Below are positions 16,218 through 25,436 of a stretch of 64,000 nucleotides of DNA, one piece after another. The translations under genes and the position numbers were made by a program. Position 1 is the first letter of the stretch. The number at the start of each line of letters is the position of its first letter. The notes under the pieces were generated by a model, which made no database searches, was not told where the DNA came from, and saw only the letters and a list, made by a program, of their open reading frames with translations. The stretch is from Actinophytocola oryzae. Its GTDB lineage: Bacteria > Actinomycetota > Actinomycetes > Mycobacteriales > Pseudonocardiaceae. The stretch is taken from assembly GCF_004364325.1 (NCBI RefSeq), contig NZ_SOCP01000002.1, forward strand, positions 1 through 64,000. The letters run 5' to 3'.

Positions 16218-19200
16218 TCAGGCCGACTCGTCGGCACGCAGTGTCAGCCGGCCGCCCCGCAGTTCTTGGCCCGCGGCGAAGGTGACCGCCGTGGTCACCG
16301 GCCCGATCCTGGTCGCCCCGAGGTCCACGATGGACTCCACGAGCGGCTCGGTGCCGGCGAGTCCCGCGGCGAGCGCCTGCCTGGCGCGACTGTCCTTCGC
16401 GACCACCCTCGCCCGCGCGGAGTCGCCGTCGACCGGTGCGAGCCACCCGGTCTCGGGCTCCAGCAGCGCGTCCCACACCGGCCGGCCGACAGTCGCCGCC
16501 AGCCGGTCCACGGTCGCCAGGCGTTCGAGGATGGTGTCGCCCAGCGGCGCGAGGACCTGCTCGACACCGGCGGTCATCGCCAGGAACGGGGCGCCCAGTT
16601 CCGCACTGACCCGCTGTGCCGGTGGGACCGCCCGAATGCGGCCGGACGCGCCGGGCACCTGACGCAGCCATGCGACGTGTGGGTCGACGAGGTGTGCCCA
16701 GAGTCGGGAGGCCAGCGCGTCGACGAAGACGTCCCGGTGGATCGTGGGCGCCTGCGAGGTCTCACGAAGGCCGCCCCCCGTCCAGCCCCACCGGTAGCCC
16801 GGCTCGACCGGCAGCGGCAGGTCGAGCTCGGTGGGGTCGGTAAGCACCGGCCCGCACGGGAACGCGACCTCGATCCGGCCCAGCGCGGGGGCGTAGTGGG
16901 CCGGCGGGATGGTGATCGCCTTGACCGGCTGGATGCCTGCCGTCACGTGCACCGTGCCGCGCGGGTCGACCAGCATGCGCAGCACCTGCGACGGGTCGTC
17001 GACGGCGTGCGCCACGAACAGCGGCCCGTCGGCGTAGGTGCGGATGGCGGGGTGGTCGAACCCGTCGGACTGCGGCGAGTAGAACGTGTCCTCGCCGTCG
17101 CGCCAGTAGCCGATCAGGCCGTCGTCGAGCTGCCGGTAGGCGCCCAGCCGCACCGGGAAGGCGACCCGGGTGAAACCGTCGGTGTCCCGCGTGGTGCGGG
17201 CCATGTCCTGCCGGAACTGGTTCCACCCCTGGTGTACGGCAGGCATGCCGAGCACCTCGAGGTCCAGCGCCGCACGGACCAGCGCGAGCGGCCGGCCCAC
17301 CAGCACCGCGAGGTCGACGTGCTGGTCGGCCGCCGCCGGTTCGATGTTGTCCAGCGCACCGTCCACGGCGGACATCAGCTGCGTCAGGAAGTCCGCGCCC
17401 AGGCGCAGGATCGCGGCGACCGTACGGCGCAACGTGTCGTTGACGATGCCGGCGACGGTGGCCGCGCCGGTGCCGCCGGGGGCCGGACGCCAGACCGCCG
17501 GTGGCTCGATCGTGCCGAGCGCCCGGCCCGAGGCGTCGTGGACCGCGAGGCCGGCGTCGAGGTGGTCGGGTGAGAACCAGCCGCAGATCGGCGAGGTGTC
17601 CGGGTGCTCGGTGGTCTCGATGTCGGCGTCCGCGGCCAGCCAACGGAACACCAGCCTGGCCGGTTGGGACAACCGGGGTGCCAGCCTGACCAGCTCCGGG
17701 TTCCCCGGTGTGGTCATGGTCTCCGCCGCGAGCGCGTCGTCGACCGGCACGTCCCGCACCTGCCCGAACGTGTCGACGAGGCGCAGCCGCCGCAACCGCA
17801 GCACACCGCCGCGGATCGGCGCGAAGTCGTTCAGCGGCAGGGGAGCGCTGCGGTTGCCGGTGCCGACGGCCGCCGCCACGGTCGCGGCGAGCGCGCGGTC
17901 GTCGTCGAAGCCGAGCGGGTCGGCGATCGGCAGCTGCCTCGTCGTCCGGTGCATGAGCAGGGCGTCGTTGAACCCGCCGAGAGACTGGGCGAGGTAGTTC
18001 ATCCCGCGCAGTTCCTGGAGCGCGCGGATGGCCACGTGACCGGCGTCCGCCGCACGTTCGGCGGGGGTGTCCAACTCGGTGCCCCGGGACGACCGGTACC
18101 AGACCAGCAGGTCGTCGAGCACCGCGGCGGGGTCGGTGGCCGGGTCCCCGCCGGTGGCGGCGAGGAACTCGGGCAGGATCTCCTCGCGCAGGAAGTCGGT
18201 GATGGCCTGGCGGAGCCGCTCACCCGCGTGCCAGGTCAGGTAGGTCGCGCCACTGTAGACGGCCACCGCGCCGGCCACCGCGGGTGACGCACCGGACTCG
18301 ACCAGGTCCGGGTCCTGCCCCGTGAGGGTGTAGTTGGTCGTGATGAACCCGGGGTCGTAGCTGTCGGTCTCCGGGTGGAGGTTGCCCTGCTCCCGCACGG
18401 GGGACACGGCCACCTCCCACTCCAGCTCGATCGGGTTCCACGGCGCGCCGTCCGAGTCGCGGAACGCCACGCTGCCGTCCTGCCCGTCCTCGAACTCCCG
18501 CAGGCTGTTGACGAGCAGGTCGAAGGCCCGCTGGTCGTCGGCGAGGACGTCCTTCAGCAGGTCCCAGGGCAGGACGTGACAGGCGAGCCGGTCGTCGGCA
18601 CGCAGCCGCCCGTCCCTGCCGTGGCGGTCGACCGCCACCGCGTCGTCGCCGGTGAACAGCACCACGGGGTCGGTCGGCTGCCAGAACCGTGGCGCCACCA
18701 CCGGTTTGAGCTCGTAACGCAGCCCGGCGGCCCGCAGCGGCGCCGAGTCGTTCAGCCGGTCGAGGGCCACCGTCGCGGCGGTGTGGGCGGCCCGCAGCCG
18801 GTCCTCCGGTGTACCGGGTCCCGGCTCGACCGCGGCCGCGAGCGCGCTGACCAGGGGCAGGTCCTCGGTTTCCAGGAACGCCCGCGCCTCGTCGACGTCC
18901 GGGTAGGCGCCGGTGGCGTCCGGCGGGTAGGCGCAGAGCTGGTACTTGTACCAGTCGGCGAACAGTTGGCGGCGTGCGGACTCCAGCTCGGTGGCGGCCC
19001 GGTCCCTGGTCTGCTGGGCGTCGTTGAGCGCGGCGAGCAGGTCGGCCAGCTCCGGCGGGAGCGGCACCTCGGCCTGTGCCTGAGCCCGGCCGACGTCGGC
19101 CGGCCGGGGAACCGCCGAGACGCCCGAGGGGCTGATCGTCCACCGCACGTCGCCGCGGTGCGCGGTGAACCCCTTCTCGTGGCGCAACGCGCGGAACCGG

Positions 19201-20213
19201 GCACCGACGTCCAGGGTGTGCCGCGCCAGCCGCGGCGCGAGCTGGATCCCCTCGAGCTGGTCCTCCACGGCGAACCTGTTGGCCGGGTCCAGCCGGGCGG
19301 CGAGCGCCACCGACAACGCCTCGGTGCCCGTGTTGCCGACGCTGACGACCGTCCGCTCACCCGGCGGTGGGGCTGGTGTGGTGAACCCGAGGCTGGCGTA
19401 GCAGGTCAGCATCGTCGGGAGGTCCCCGGTCCACGTCGGGGTGATCGTCCACGCGGCCTCGCTCTCGAGAGCGGCGCTGTCGGCCACGGTCCGCAGGAAG
19501 TCCTGACCGGCGTCGGCGTACCAACCGAGCAGGTCGTACCGCAGCCCGGCGGGCAGCGGCCCGCTGATCTCCGGGTCGTGGAAGCCGAACACGCTGTGGC
19601 AGTTGGGGTACAGCGCGGCGAACACCGGGTCGCTGTACTCGTCGGTGCCCCTCTCGAAACCGACGGCGGTCAGCGGCGACACGTACTCGGCGGCCGGGTC
19701 CTCCTCGGTCCACAGCTCCTTGGGCACCGTGCGCCCGAGATACCGGAACGGCCGGTGCCGCCCAGGTCCCGGCGCGACCGGTACGGCGACACCGACCGTG
19801 GCGCCGGTGCCGTCGGGATGCAGGTAGTCGCTCTCCACCACCCAGGAACGGGTGGGCAGCGGGGCGTCACCCGCTCCGCTGAACCTCCGGCGGACCAGCC
19901 AACGCGTGGGCACGGCGGGAAAGTCGGTGCGGTAGCCGGTGTCCGCGCCGCGGGAGTCCTGGCGGTGGTGGCCGTGTGTGAGCGCGTCGGGCAACGACCA
20001 GTGCAGGTGGACCCCCGCGCGCAACACCGCGGTCGCGTCCTGGAACGGCCTGGCGACGATCTCCTCGCTGATCTGCGCCACGTCGCAGTTCACGTCGGCC
20101 GTGCCGTCGGTGAACGGCAGTCTGTCGAACTCGACGGAGCCTCCGACGACGGTGCGGTCACATGGACAATAAAGGGCGTCCAGATGGACGGGCACCATTA
20201 ACACATTACTCAT
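16218..20213 (-). CDS. Large protein of unknown function (1331 aa)
   Basis: First gene of the five-gene operon. The 1331-aa product has no signal peptide or membrane helix. Visible landmarks are an N-terminal MVPVHLDALYC block, AGVHLHWSLPDALTHG followed by FPAVPTRWLVRRR, a helical stretch around LADLLAALNDAQQTRDRAATELESARR (coiled-coil-like), and a C-terminal beta-rich part with ARIGPVTTAVTF-like ends. The family is not one I can name. The LHWSLPDAL...FPAVPTRWLV blocks look like a baseplate or scaffold protein rather than an enzyme, but this is a guess. The ATG at 20213 is the chosen start; 20222, 20198 or a GTG at 20285 are alternatives, none with a strong ribosome site. Confidence 0.7.
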   Translation of the reverse strand: MSNVLMVPVHLDALYCPCDRTVVGGSVEFDRLPFTDGTADVNCDVAQISEEIVARPFQDATAVLRAGVHLHWSLPDALTHGHHRQDSRGADTGYRTDFPAVPTRWLVRRRFSGAGDAPLPTRSWVVESDYLHPDGTGATVGVAVPVAPGPGRHRPFRYLGRTVPKELWTEEDPAAEYVSPLTAVGFERGTDEYSDPVFAALYPNCHSVFGFHDPEISGPLPAGLRYDLLGWYADAGQDFLRTVADSAALESEAAWTITPTWTGDLPTMLTCYASLGFTTPAPPPGERTVVSVGNTGTEALSVALAARLDPANRFAVEDQLEGIQLAPRLARHTLDVGARFRALRHEKGFTAHRGDVRWTISPSGVSAVPRPADVGRAQAQAEVPLPPELADLLAALNDAQQTRDRAATELESARRQLFADWYKYQLCAYPPDATGAYPDVDEARAFLETEDLPLVSALAAAVEPGPGTPEDRLRAAHTAATVALDRLNDSAPLRAAGLRYELKPVVAPRFWQPTDPVVLFTGDDAVAVDRHGRDGRLRADDRLACHVLPWDLLKDVLADDQRAFDLLVNSLREFEDGQDGSVAFRDSDGAPWNPIELEWEVAVSPVREQGNLHPETDSYDPGFITTNYTLTGQDPDLVESGASPAVAGAVAVYSGATYLTWHAGERLRQAITDFLREEILPEFLAATGGDPATDPAAVLDDLLVWYRSSRGTELDTPAERAADAGHVAIRALQELRGMNYLAQSLGGFNDALLMHRTTRQLPIADPLGFDDDRALAATVAAAVGTGNRSAPLPLNDFAPIRGGVLRLRRLRLVDTFGQVRDVPVDDALAAETMTTPGNPELVRLAPRLSQPARLVFRWLAADADIETTEHPDTSPICGWFSPDHLDAGLAVHDASGRALGTIEPPAVWRPAPGGTGAATVAGIVNDTLRRTVAAILRLGADFLTQLMSAVDGALDNIEPAAADQHVDLAVLVGRPLALVRAALDLEVLGMPAVHQGWNQFRQDMARTTRDTDGFTRVAFPVRLGAYRQLDDGLIGYWRDGEDTFYSPQSDGFDHPAIRTYADGPLFVAHAVDDPSQVLRMLVDPRGTVHVTAGIQPVKAITIPPAHYAPALGRIEVAFPCGPVLTDPTELDLPLPVEPGYRWGWTGGGLRETSQAPTIHRDVFVDALASRLWAHLVDPHVAWLRQVPGASGRIRAVPPAQRVSAELGAPFLAMTAGVEQVLAPLGDTILERLATVDRLAATVGRPVWDALLEPETGWLAPVDGDSARARVVAKDSRARQALAAGLAGTEPLVESIVDLGATRIGPVTTAVTFAAGQELRGGRLTLRADESA

Positions 20214-20683
20214 GAATGGCATCAACAATCCGGCAATGCCACTAGTAGAAACACCGTGATTTGATTCCCCGTGAAAGTCTCGCACGACTATAGCGGACTC
20301 CAGGTGGGCCGGGCAACAGGCGGAAGTGGCTTACTGCCAACCCTTTTGGGGTGATCTCACCAAGCCCACTCTCGACAGGTGGAAGATTCACGTGGCCCGC
20401 AAGGCGGTGTTCCGGAATCGCGTCGCGCCGACGCCGGACTGCTTTTCCGCTCCGTCTCGTCGCGCAATGCGACCGGCCGGTTCTCAATCGACCGTCTGTG
20501 GACAGCAATCCGTTTTGACCCGTGACGGAAAAGGGTCCGGCGAAGCCGGATCGCGGGTGTCGGGTCGGGGGCCACGCCCGGTCATCGCTGCCCGTGTCGC
20601 TGTCCGGTGTCATCGTGGACCGCCCTGTTCATCACGCGACCTCGGACGTCGACGAGATCTTCACCTCGGACGGTCCACAGTGG
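20214..20683. other. AT-richer upstream region of the five-gene operon
   Basis: 470 bases between the LysR 3' end and the operon start, noticeably less GC-rich at 20161-20310. No gene was recognised. The AT-rich part immediately upstream of 20213 most likely contains the operon promoter; no confident -35/-10 pair could be fixed by eye. Confidence 0.45.
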
Positions 20684-21649
20684 TCAGCCGTTGCCGTGGG
20701 CGTGTGTTCTGGGCGGGATCTTCGGAGGGACGGGCACGGAGGAACCGGCTACACCGAGACCGGTGAACACCTCCCCGGCCGTCTCGAGGAACGCGGCCAG
20801 TGCGCTCTTGCGTTCCCGGCGGCGCAGCCACGTCATCGTCACCGTGGTCCGCGACTCGGCGCCGGCGAGCGGGATCGCGGCGACCTCGCCACGAGCCACG
20901 GGTCCGCTGACCGCGATCTCGGGCAGGAGGGCGCACCCCATGCCGGCCGCGACGCAACTGCACAACGCCGCGAAGCTCGTGACCTCCGCGATGACGACCG
21001 GTCCGTCCGGGCCGAGTCCGCCGACCGCCCGGTCGTACATCTCGCGAAACCCGCAACCCGGCTCGGTGGCGAGGAACGGCTCCCGGTGCAGGTCGAGCAT
21101 GCGCACCTCGTCGAGCGAGGACAACCGGTGTGTGGTCGGAGCGACGACCATCAGTCTGTCGTGCGCCAGGGTGCGGCCGGCCAGCGCCTCGTCGGCAGGC
21201 GGACTGCCGAAGGTGAGGCCGGCATCGAGCTCACCGCGGCGCACCGCGCCGTACAGTTCGCCGCGGTTGCCCTCCCGAACGATCACCTTCACCCTCGGGC
21301 AGGCCGCGCGGTACCTGGCGAGCACCGACGGCAGGCGGTGCGCGCAGAGCGTTTCCAGCGCGCCGATCGTGAGCTCCCCGGACGGTTCGTCCGGATCGTC
21401 CACCACGGCGGACCGCGCCTCCTCGACGAGCAACAGCACTCGGTCGGCGTACTCGATGAGGCGCGCTCCGGCCGGTGTGAGTTCGAGTTTGCGTCCGCGC
21501 CGGTCGAACAGCCGCGAACCGAGTTCGGTCTCCAGTGCCTGGATCTGCTCGGTCACGCTCGACTGGGCGTAGTGCAGTTCCGTTGCCGCCCTGGTGAAGC
21601 TCAACGTCCTCGCCACGGCGCGAAACGCACGCAGGTGCCGCAACTCCAT
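20684..21649 (-). CDS. LysR-family transcription regulator
   Basis: A 321-aa LysR-type regulator. The winged helix-turn-helix is at residues 1-60 (ELRHLRAFRAVARTLSFTRA, YAQSSVTEQIQALE, LGSRLFDRRGRKLELTPAG). The periplasmic-binding-like effector domain follows (SGELTIGALETLCAHRLPSV, CVAAGMGCALLPEIAV). Length is normal. It is divergent from the exporter at 21798, the classic arrangement for a LysR protein controlling its neighbour, and an ATCGG-N5-CCGAT box lies in the 148-base gap. The inducer is unknown; candidates are exporter substrates. The ATG at 21649 gives the standard LysR N-terminus. Confidence 0.9.
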   Translation of the reverse strand: MELRHLRAFRAVARTLSFTRAATELHYAQSSVTEQIQALETELGSRLFDRRGRKLELTPAGARLIEYADRVLLLVEEARSAVVDDPDEPSGELTIGALETLCAHRLPSVLARYRAACPRVKVIVREGNRGELYGAVRRGELDAGLTFGSPPADEALAGRTLAHDRLMVVAPTTHRLSSLDEVRMLDLHREPFLATEPGCGFREMYDRAVGGLGPDGPVVIAEVTSFAALCSCVAAGMGCALLPEIAVSGPVARGEVAAIPLAGAESRTTVTMTWLRRRERKSALAAFLETAGEVFTGLGVAGSSVPVPPKIPPRTHAHGNG

Positions 21650-21671
21650 TGAGGGAACTCCTGTCCGATCC

Positions 21672-21686
21672 ATCGGTCGCGCCGAT
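21672..21686. promoter_or_regulatory. Candidate LysR box ATCGG-N5-CCGAT
   Basis: A dyad with 5-bp arms and the T-N11-A core expected of LysR-type binding sites lies between the LysR gene and the exporter, 23 bases upstream of the LysR start. Binding is inferred from motif and location only. Confidence 0.5.
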
Positions 21687-21797
21687 CCCGGCCATCGTAA
21701 CTGCCTGCTTCTGTCCGCAGCGTTCCGCTGGGAAGGTGACACGTGGAGGTCGGGCACGTCCGGACTGTCCATTTCGCCTCTCGGGAGAAAGCGGGCC

Positions 21798-23216
21798 ATG
21801 ACAACGCGAAGAACACCGTCGAGTACCAGTGCGACGCCACCACCTGCCGTGGCGGGGAATCGTGACGGGCTTCTCCTGCTCGCGCTCTCTCTCGGTTATT
21901 TCCTCGTCATGCTCGACACGACGATCATCACCGTCGCCCTGCCCGCCATCGGCGACGACCTTTCGGGCGGGCTCAGCTCGTTGCAGTGGGTGTCGAACGG
22001 GTACACCGTCACCTTCGCCGCGTTGCTCCTCACGGCGGGCGCCCTGTCCGACAAGTTCGGCGGCAGGCGGGTTTTCCTCATCGGGTTGTGGTCGTTCGCG
22101 GCGCTTTCCGCGATCAGCGCCGCGGCCACGTCGATGGGCATGCTCATCGCGCTGCGCGCCGTGCTCGGCCTCGCCGGCGCGTTGCTGGTGCCGACCTCTC
22201 TCGCGTTGATCGCGAACACCCATGCCGACCCGTCGGCGCGGGCGAGGGCTCTCGGCGTGTGGGCGGCGCTCAGCGGATCGGGTCTGGTGGCCGGGCCGAT
22301 CGCGGGCGGGTTGCTCACCGACGCGTTCGGCTGGCGCGCGATCTTCGTGGTCAACGTACCGGTCGCACTGGTCTGCGTGTGGATCACCACGCGCCGTGCA
22401 CCGGAGACCGCGCGGCGACCGGGCCGGGGAATCGACCTGACAGGCCAGGTCGCGGCGGTGGTCGCGCTGGGCGGGCTTGCCTTCGGGCTCATCCAGAGCG
22501 GTCCGCTCGGCTGGGACGATCAGCAGGTGCTGGTCGCGCTCGGGCTCTTCGTGGTCGGCGCGGTGGTGTTCGTGGCGGCCGAACGCAGGCCGGCCACCGA
22601 GAACGGGGGGCCGGTGCTGCCCGGCGGGCTCTTCCGCGGCCCGGTGTTCGCCGCCGGTCTGGTCGCGGGCGCCGTCGCGAACTTCGGGCTCACCGGTGTG
22701 CTCTTCGTCCTGTCGTTGTCCTTCCAGGACACCCACGGCTTCTCCCCGTCCGTCACCGGACTGGCATTGCTTCCCCTGACCGTCCCGACGGCGTTCAACC
22801 CGATCCTCACCGGGCGGCTCGTCGCGCGGATCGGCGTCCGCGTACCGGCGACGCTGGGCTTCGTCATGATGGCGGTCGGCACACTGGCCCAGGTGTTGTT
22901 CGCAGGCAACTCCCCGGGTGAGGTCGTGATCGCCGTGGTCGGTCTGCTCGTACTCGGTTTCGGCGTGTCCTTCGCGATCCCGTCCCTGTTGGCCGCCGTC
23001 GTCGGCTCGGTGCCGACGGAGCTCGCGGGTGTCGGATCCGGCGCGCTGAACTCCGCCCGCCAGACAGGTGCGGTGCTCGGCGTCGCGGTGCTCGGCGCGC
23101 TGTTGAGCGACGGTGACGCGCATACCGGCGGCGCGCGGTTCGCGCTCGTCGTCGCGGGCGTGGTCCTGCTGGTGGGTGCGGCGGTCGTGGGCACCTTCCT
23201 CGGACGCGGGTCCTGA
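21798..23216 (+). CDS. DHA2-type MFS multidrug exporter
   Basis: A 472-aa major facilitator of the 14-helix DHA2 (EmrB/QacA) type. Typical motifs are LDTTIITVALPAIG in helix 1 (motif D1), LSDKFGGRRVFLIG (motif A) and GVWAALSGSGLVAGPIAGG (motif C of drug antiporters). It would export small hydrophobic compounds in exchange for protons. The ATG at 21798 follows GGGAGAAA. It is divergent from and probably controlled by the LysR gene. The substrate is unknown; it could be an endogenous metabolite or a toxic catabolic intermediate. Confidence 0.9.
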   Translation: MTTRRTPSSTSATPPPAVAGNRDGLLLLALSLGYFLVMLDTTIITVALPAIGDDLSGGLSSLQWVSNGYTVTFAALLLTAGALSDKFGGRRVFLIGLWSFAALSAISAAATSMGMLIALRAVLGLAGALLVPTSLALIANTHADPSARARALGVWAALSGSGLVAGPIAGGLLTDAFGWRAIFVVNVPVALVCVWITTRRAPETARRPGRGIDLTGQVAAVVALGGLAFGLIQSGPLGWDDQQVLVALGLFVVGAVVFVAAERRPATENGGPVLPGGLFRGPVFAAGLVAGAVANFGLTGVLFVLSLSFQDTHGFSPSVTGLALLPLTVPTAFNPILTGRLVARIGVRVPATLGFVMMAVGTLAQVLFAGNSPGEVVIAVVGLLVLGFGVSFAIPSLLAAVVGSVPTELAGVGSGALNSARQTGAVLGVAVLGALLSDGDAHTGGARFALVVAGVVLLVGAAVVGTFLGRGS

Positions 23217-24068
23217 CACGACAGCGGAAGCGACCCGTCACCCGGGGGAGTCCGCGGAGGTCGTCCGCGCGCGTCCCCGGCAGGGTTCACCCGGACAGGG
23301 CCCTCGGCCGGATCGGGAGGTCGGCCCGGCCGCGGCCGGGCCGCCGTGCGGCCGACATCACCGCACCGGCGCTGGACTGAGTCCGGCTCCGGCCGTCGTC
23401 GACGAAGTGACCGGGAAACCGTGCGGCGAATGCCGTCTGGTGGGCCTGATATGTCGGCTCCGGCAGCGCCGTCCTCGCGGATGTGCAGATTGGCGGGCGT
23501 GTTCCTGTCGGCGTGGAAATATCCTTGTCGCGAAATGACTATTTCTGGACCGTGTGACTGTCACCGAATGCGGGGCAGCTCCCCGCATCGGCGGTCGGGC
23601 GGTCGGAGAGGAGGTAGAGCACGAAGCTGCCCCCGCGGCGGTCGGCCGCCGGCTCGTGACCGGAATGATCACCGTGGTCCGCGAGCAGGAACCCTGCGGG
23701 CATCCAGCCGAAGGTGTCCCTCCTCGCCGCGTTTGCCCCGAAATGACCAGATAGGCTGGCGTCGGTCCAGGCGCACGCCGACCGGCCCGCGGGCCGGTCG
23801 AGTCGGCCCGGCGTCATCGGTGCCGCGTGGCGCCGACTCGGCCGGTGAAGCCGCCCTCGAATAGCTCGCGTTGGCTAAGATATTCGCGGCTGTCCGTTTC
23901 TTTGGCGTTTTTCCTGTGTTGTCGGACCCGGCAGTTGTCACTGGATGAGTTGTTTTGATTTTCTGGGAAATTGTCGTTAGTTTCTCCGGCGAGAGGGCTC
24001 GAGTGGCGGCGCATATGTCGCACCCGGCCACCTGACTGCCCAATGATGGACAGCAGAGGAGACTCGTT
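23217..24068. other. Long intergenic region before the ABC uptake operon
   Basis: 852 bases with no supported gene. Short open frames on both strands show no family resemblance. The left part is very GC-rich and contains a 22-bp perfect palindrome at 23322-23343. The right part (about 23870-24060) is AT-rich for this genome, with several T-runs, and is the likely promoter and leader of the transporter operon starting at 24069. Confidence 0.5.
23322..23343. repeat. 22-bp perfect GC palindrome
   Basis: CGGCCCGGCCG is followed directly by its reverse complement CGGCCGGGCCG, about 105 bases after the exporter stop. It could act as a terminator-like cruciform or a regulator site. It has no loop and no T-tract, so a classical terminator is uncertain. 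Confidence 0.4.
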
Positions 24069-25436
24069 GTGAGATTGCAGACCGTCCTCGCCGCCTGTGT
24101 GGCCGTGGTATTCCTGGCCGGCGGGTGTGCCCGCAGCGGTCCCGCGGGTCAGGAGGATTCACCGCGGGAACAGGCGAGCTCCGCCGACTTCGGCGACCTG
24201 AAGAACGTGTGCCAGAAGGGTGACGCGAAGTCCGCGCCGACGCAGGGGGTCACCGCGGACACGATCCAGGTCGGTGTCTTCACCGATGTCAGCTTCACCA
24301 AGCAGTCCCATTTCGTGGATACCGCGACGGTGTTCACGAAGTGGTGCAACGAGCTGGGCGGCATCAATGGCCGCGAGGTCGTCGCCACGACCCGTGACGC
24401 CAAGCTGACCGAGGTGCCCCAGCGCATGCTGGAGGCCTGCGGTGAGGACTTCGCACTGGTCGGCGGTGGCGCCGCGCTGGACGCCCTGGGTGTCCAGCAG
24501 CGGCTCCAGTGCCTGCTGCCGTCGTTCCCCGCGCAGGTCACGATGGTCGGCAACATCGGCTCCGACCTGCAGGTGGCGAGCCTGGGCGGCGCCTCGTACA
24601 ACCGGTACGCCGGCTTCTACGGCTGGCTGATGAAGGACGCGTACCCGGACTCGGCGGGTGCGGTGGGCCTGATCTCCGGGGACGCGGCGATCACGAAAGT
24701 CCTGGCGGCCCAGACGAAGGAGGTCCTCGTCGGGTCCGGCGGGACACTCAGCTACGACGACCTCTACCCCGTGCAGGGCGTGACGGACTGGACGCCCTAC
24801 GCGCAGTCCATCAAGAGCAAGGGCGTCAAGGGCCTGGTGTTCCTCGGTGACTTCACGCAGCTCGCCAAGCTGGAGCAGGTGCTCACGAACATCGGCTACA
24901 AGCTGGACTGGATCGACGTCAACAGCAACTCCTACGGCCCCGAGTTCATCCAGCTCGCCGGCCCGGCGACGCTGGAACTCCAGAACAACGTGGCCGACCT
25001 GAGTGGCGTCTACCCGCTGGAGAAGGCCGACGACAACCCGGCGACGAAGCAGCTTTCCGACCTGTTCGCCAAGTACGCGCCGGACGCCCACGTGTCGATG
25101 CCTGCGGTGCGTGCGTTCGCGGCGTGGCTGCTGTTCGCCAAGGCCGCCAAGTCCTGTGGTGACGACCTGACCCGCCGGTGCGTGTACGACGCGGCGATGA
25201 AGGAGACCAAGTGGACCGGCGGTGGCCTCACCGCGCCGGCCGACATGTCGAACCAGGACGGTCCGGTCACCTGCTTCAACGTGGAGAAGGCGACCAGGGA
25301 CGGCTGGGAGCCTGCCGACTTCGAGCCGGACGAGGGTGCCTACCGCTGTGACGCGCCGGAGTACAGGTACCAGGGTCCTTACCCCAAGCCCGCCACGCTC
25401 GCCGACGTCGGTAAGAGCTTGAACGACGTCAAGTGA
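24069..25436 (+). CDS. ABC uptake substrate-binding lipoprotein (LivK-like)
   Basis: A 455-aa type-1 periplasmic-binding protein of the branched-chain amino acid/amide family. The N-terminus has a lipoprotein signal ending in LAGGC (Cys about residue 20), so it is anchored outside the membrane. The binding fold follows (DTIQVGVFTDVSFTKQSHF, WCNELGGINGREVVATTRDA, GVKGLVFLGDFTQLAKLEQV). In actinomycetes such proteins also bind aromatic acids, steroid side-chain products and other carboxylates. The GTG at 24069 follows GAGGAGAC. It begins an operon with overlapping permease and ATPase genes. Ligand unknown. Confidence 0.9.
   Translation: MRLQTVLAACVAVVFLAGGCARSGPAGQEDSPREQASSADFGDLKNVCQKGDAKSAPTQGVTADTIQVGVFTDVSFTKQSHFVDTATVFTKWCNELGGINGREVVATTRDAKLTEVPQRMLEACGEDFALVGGGAALDALGVQQRLQCLLPSFPAQVTMVGNIGSDLQVASLGGASYNRYAGFYGWLMKDAYPDSAGAVGLISGDAAITKVLAAQTKEVLVGSGGTLSYDDLYPVQGVTDWTPYAQSIKSKGVKGLVFLGDFTQLAKLEQVLTNIGYKLDWIDVNSNSYGPEFIQLAGPATLELQNNVADLSGVYPLEKADDNPATKQLSDLFAKYAPDAHVSMPAVRAFAAWLLFAKAAKSCGDDLTRRCVYDAAMKETKWTGGGLTAPADMSNQDGPVTCFNVEKATRDGWEPADFEPDEGAYRCDAPEYRYQGPYPKPATLADVGKSLNDVK

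Noticed and set aside
5536..20213. Contractile injection system or tailocin
   Set aside because: No sheath, inner tube, VgrG-like spike, PAAR tip or AAA+ recycling ATPase is encoded; only phage-like features of the small and fibre proteins are seen.
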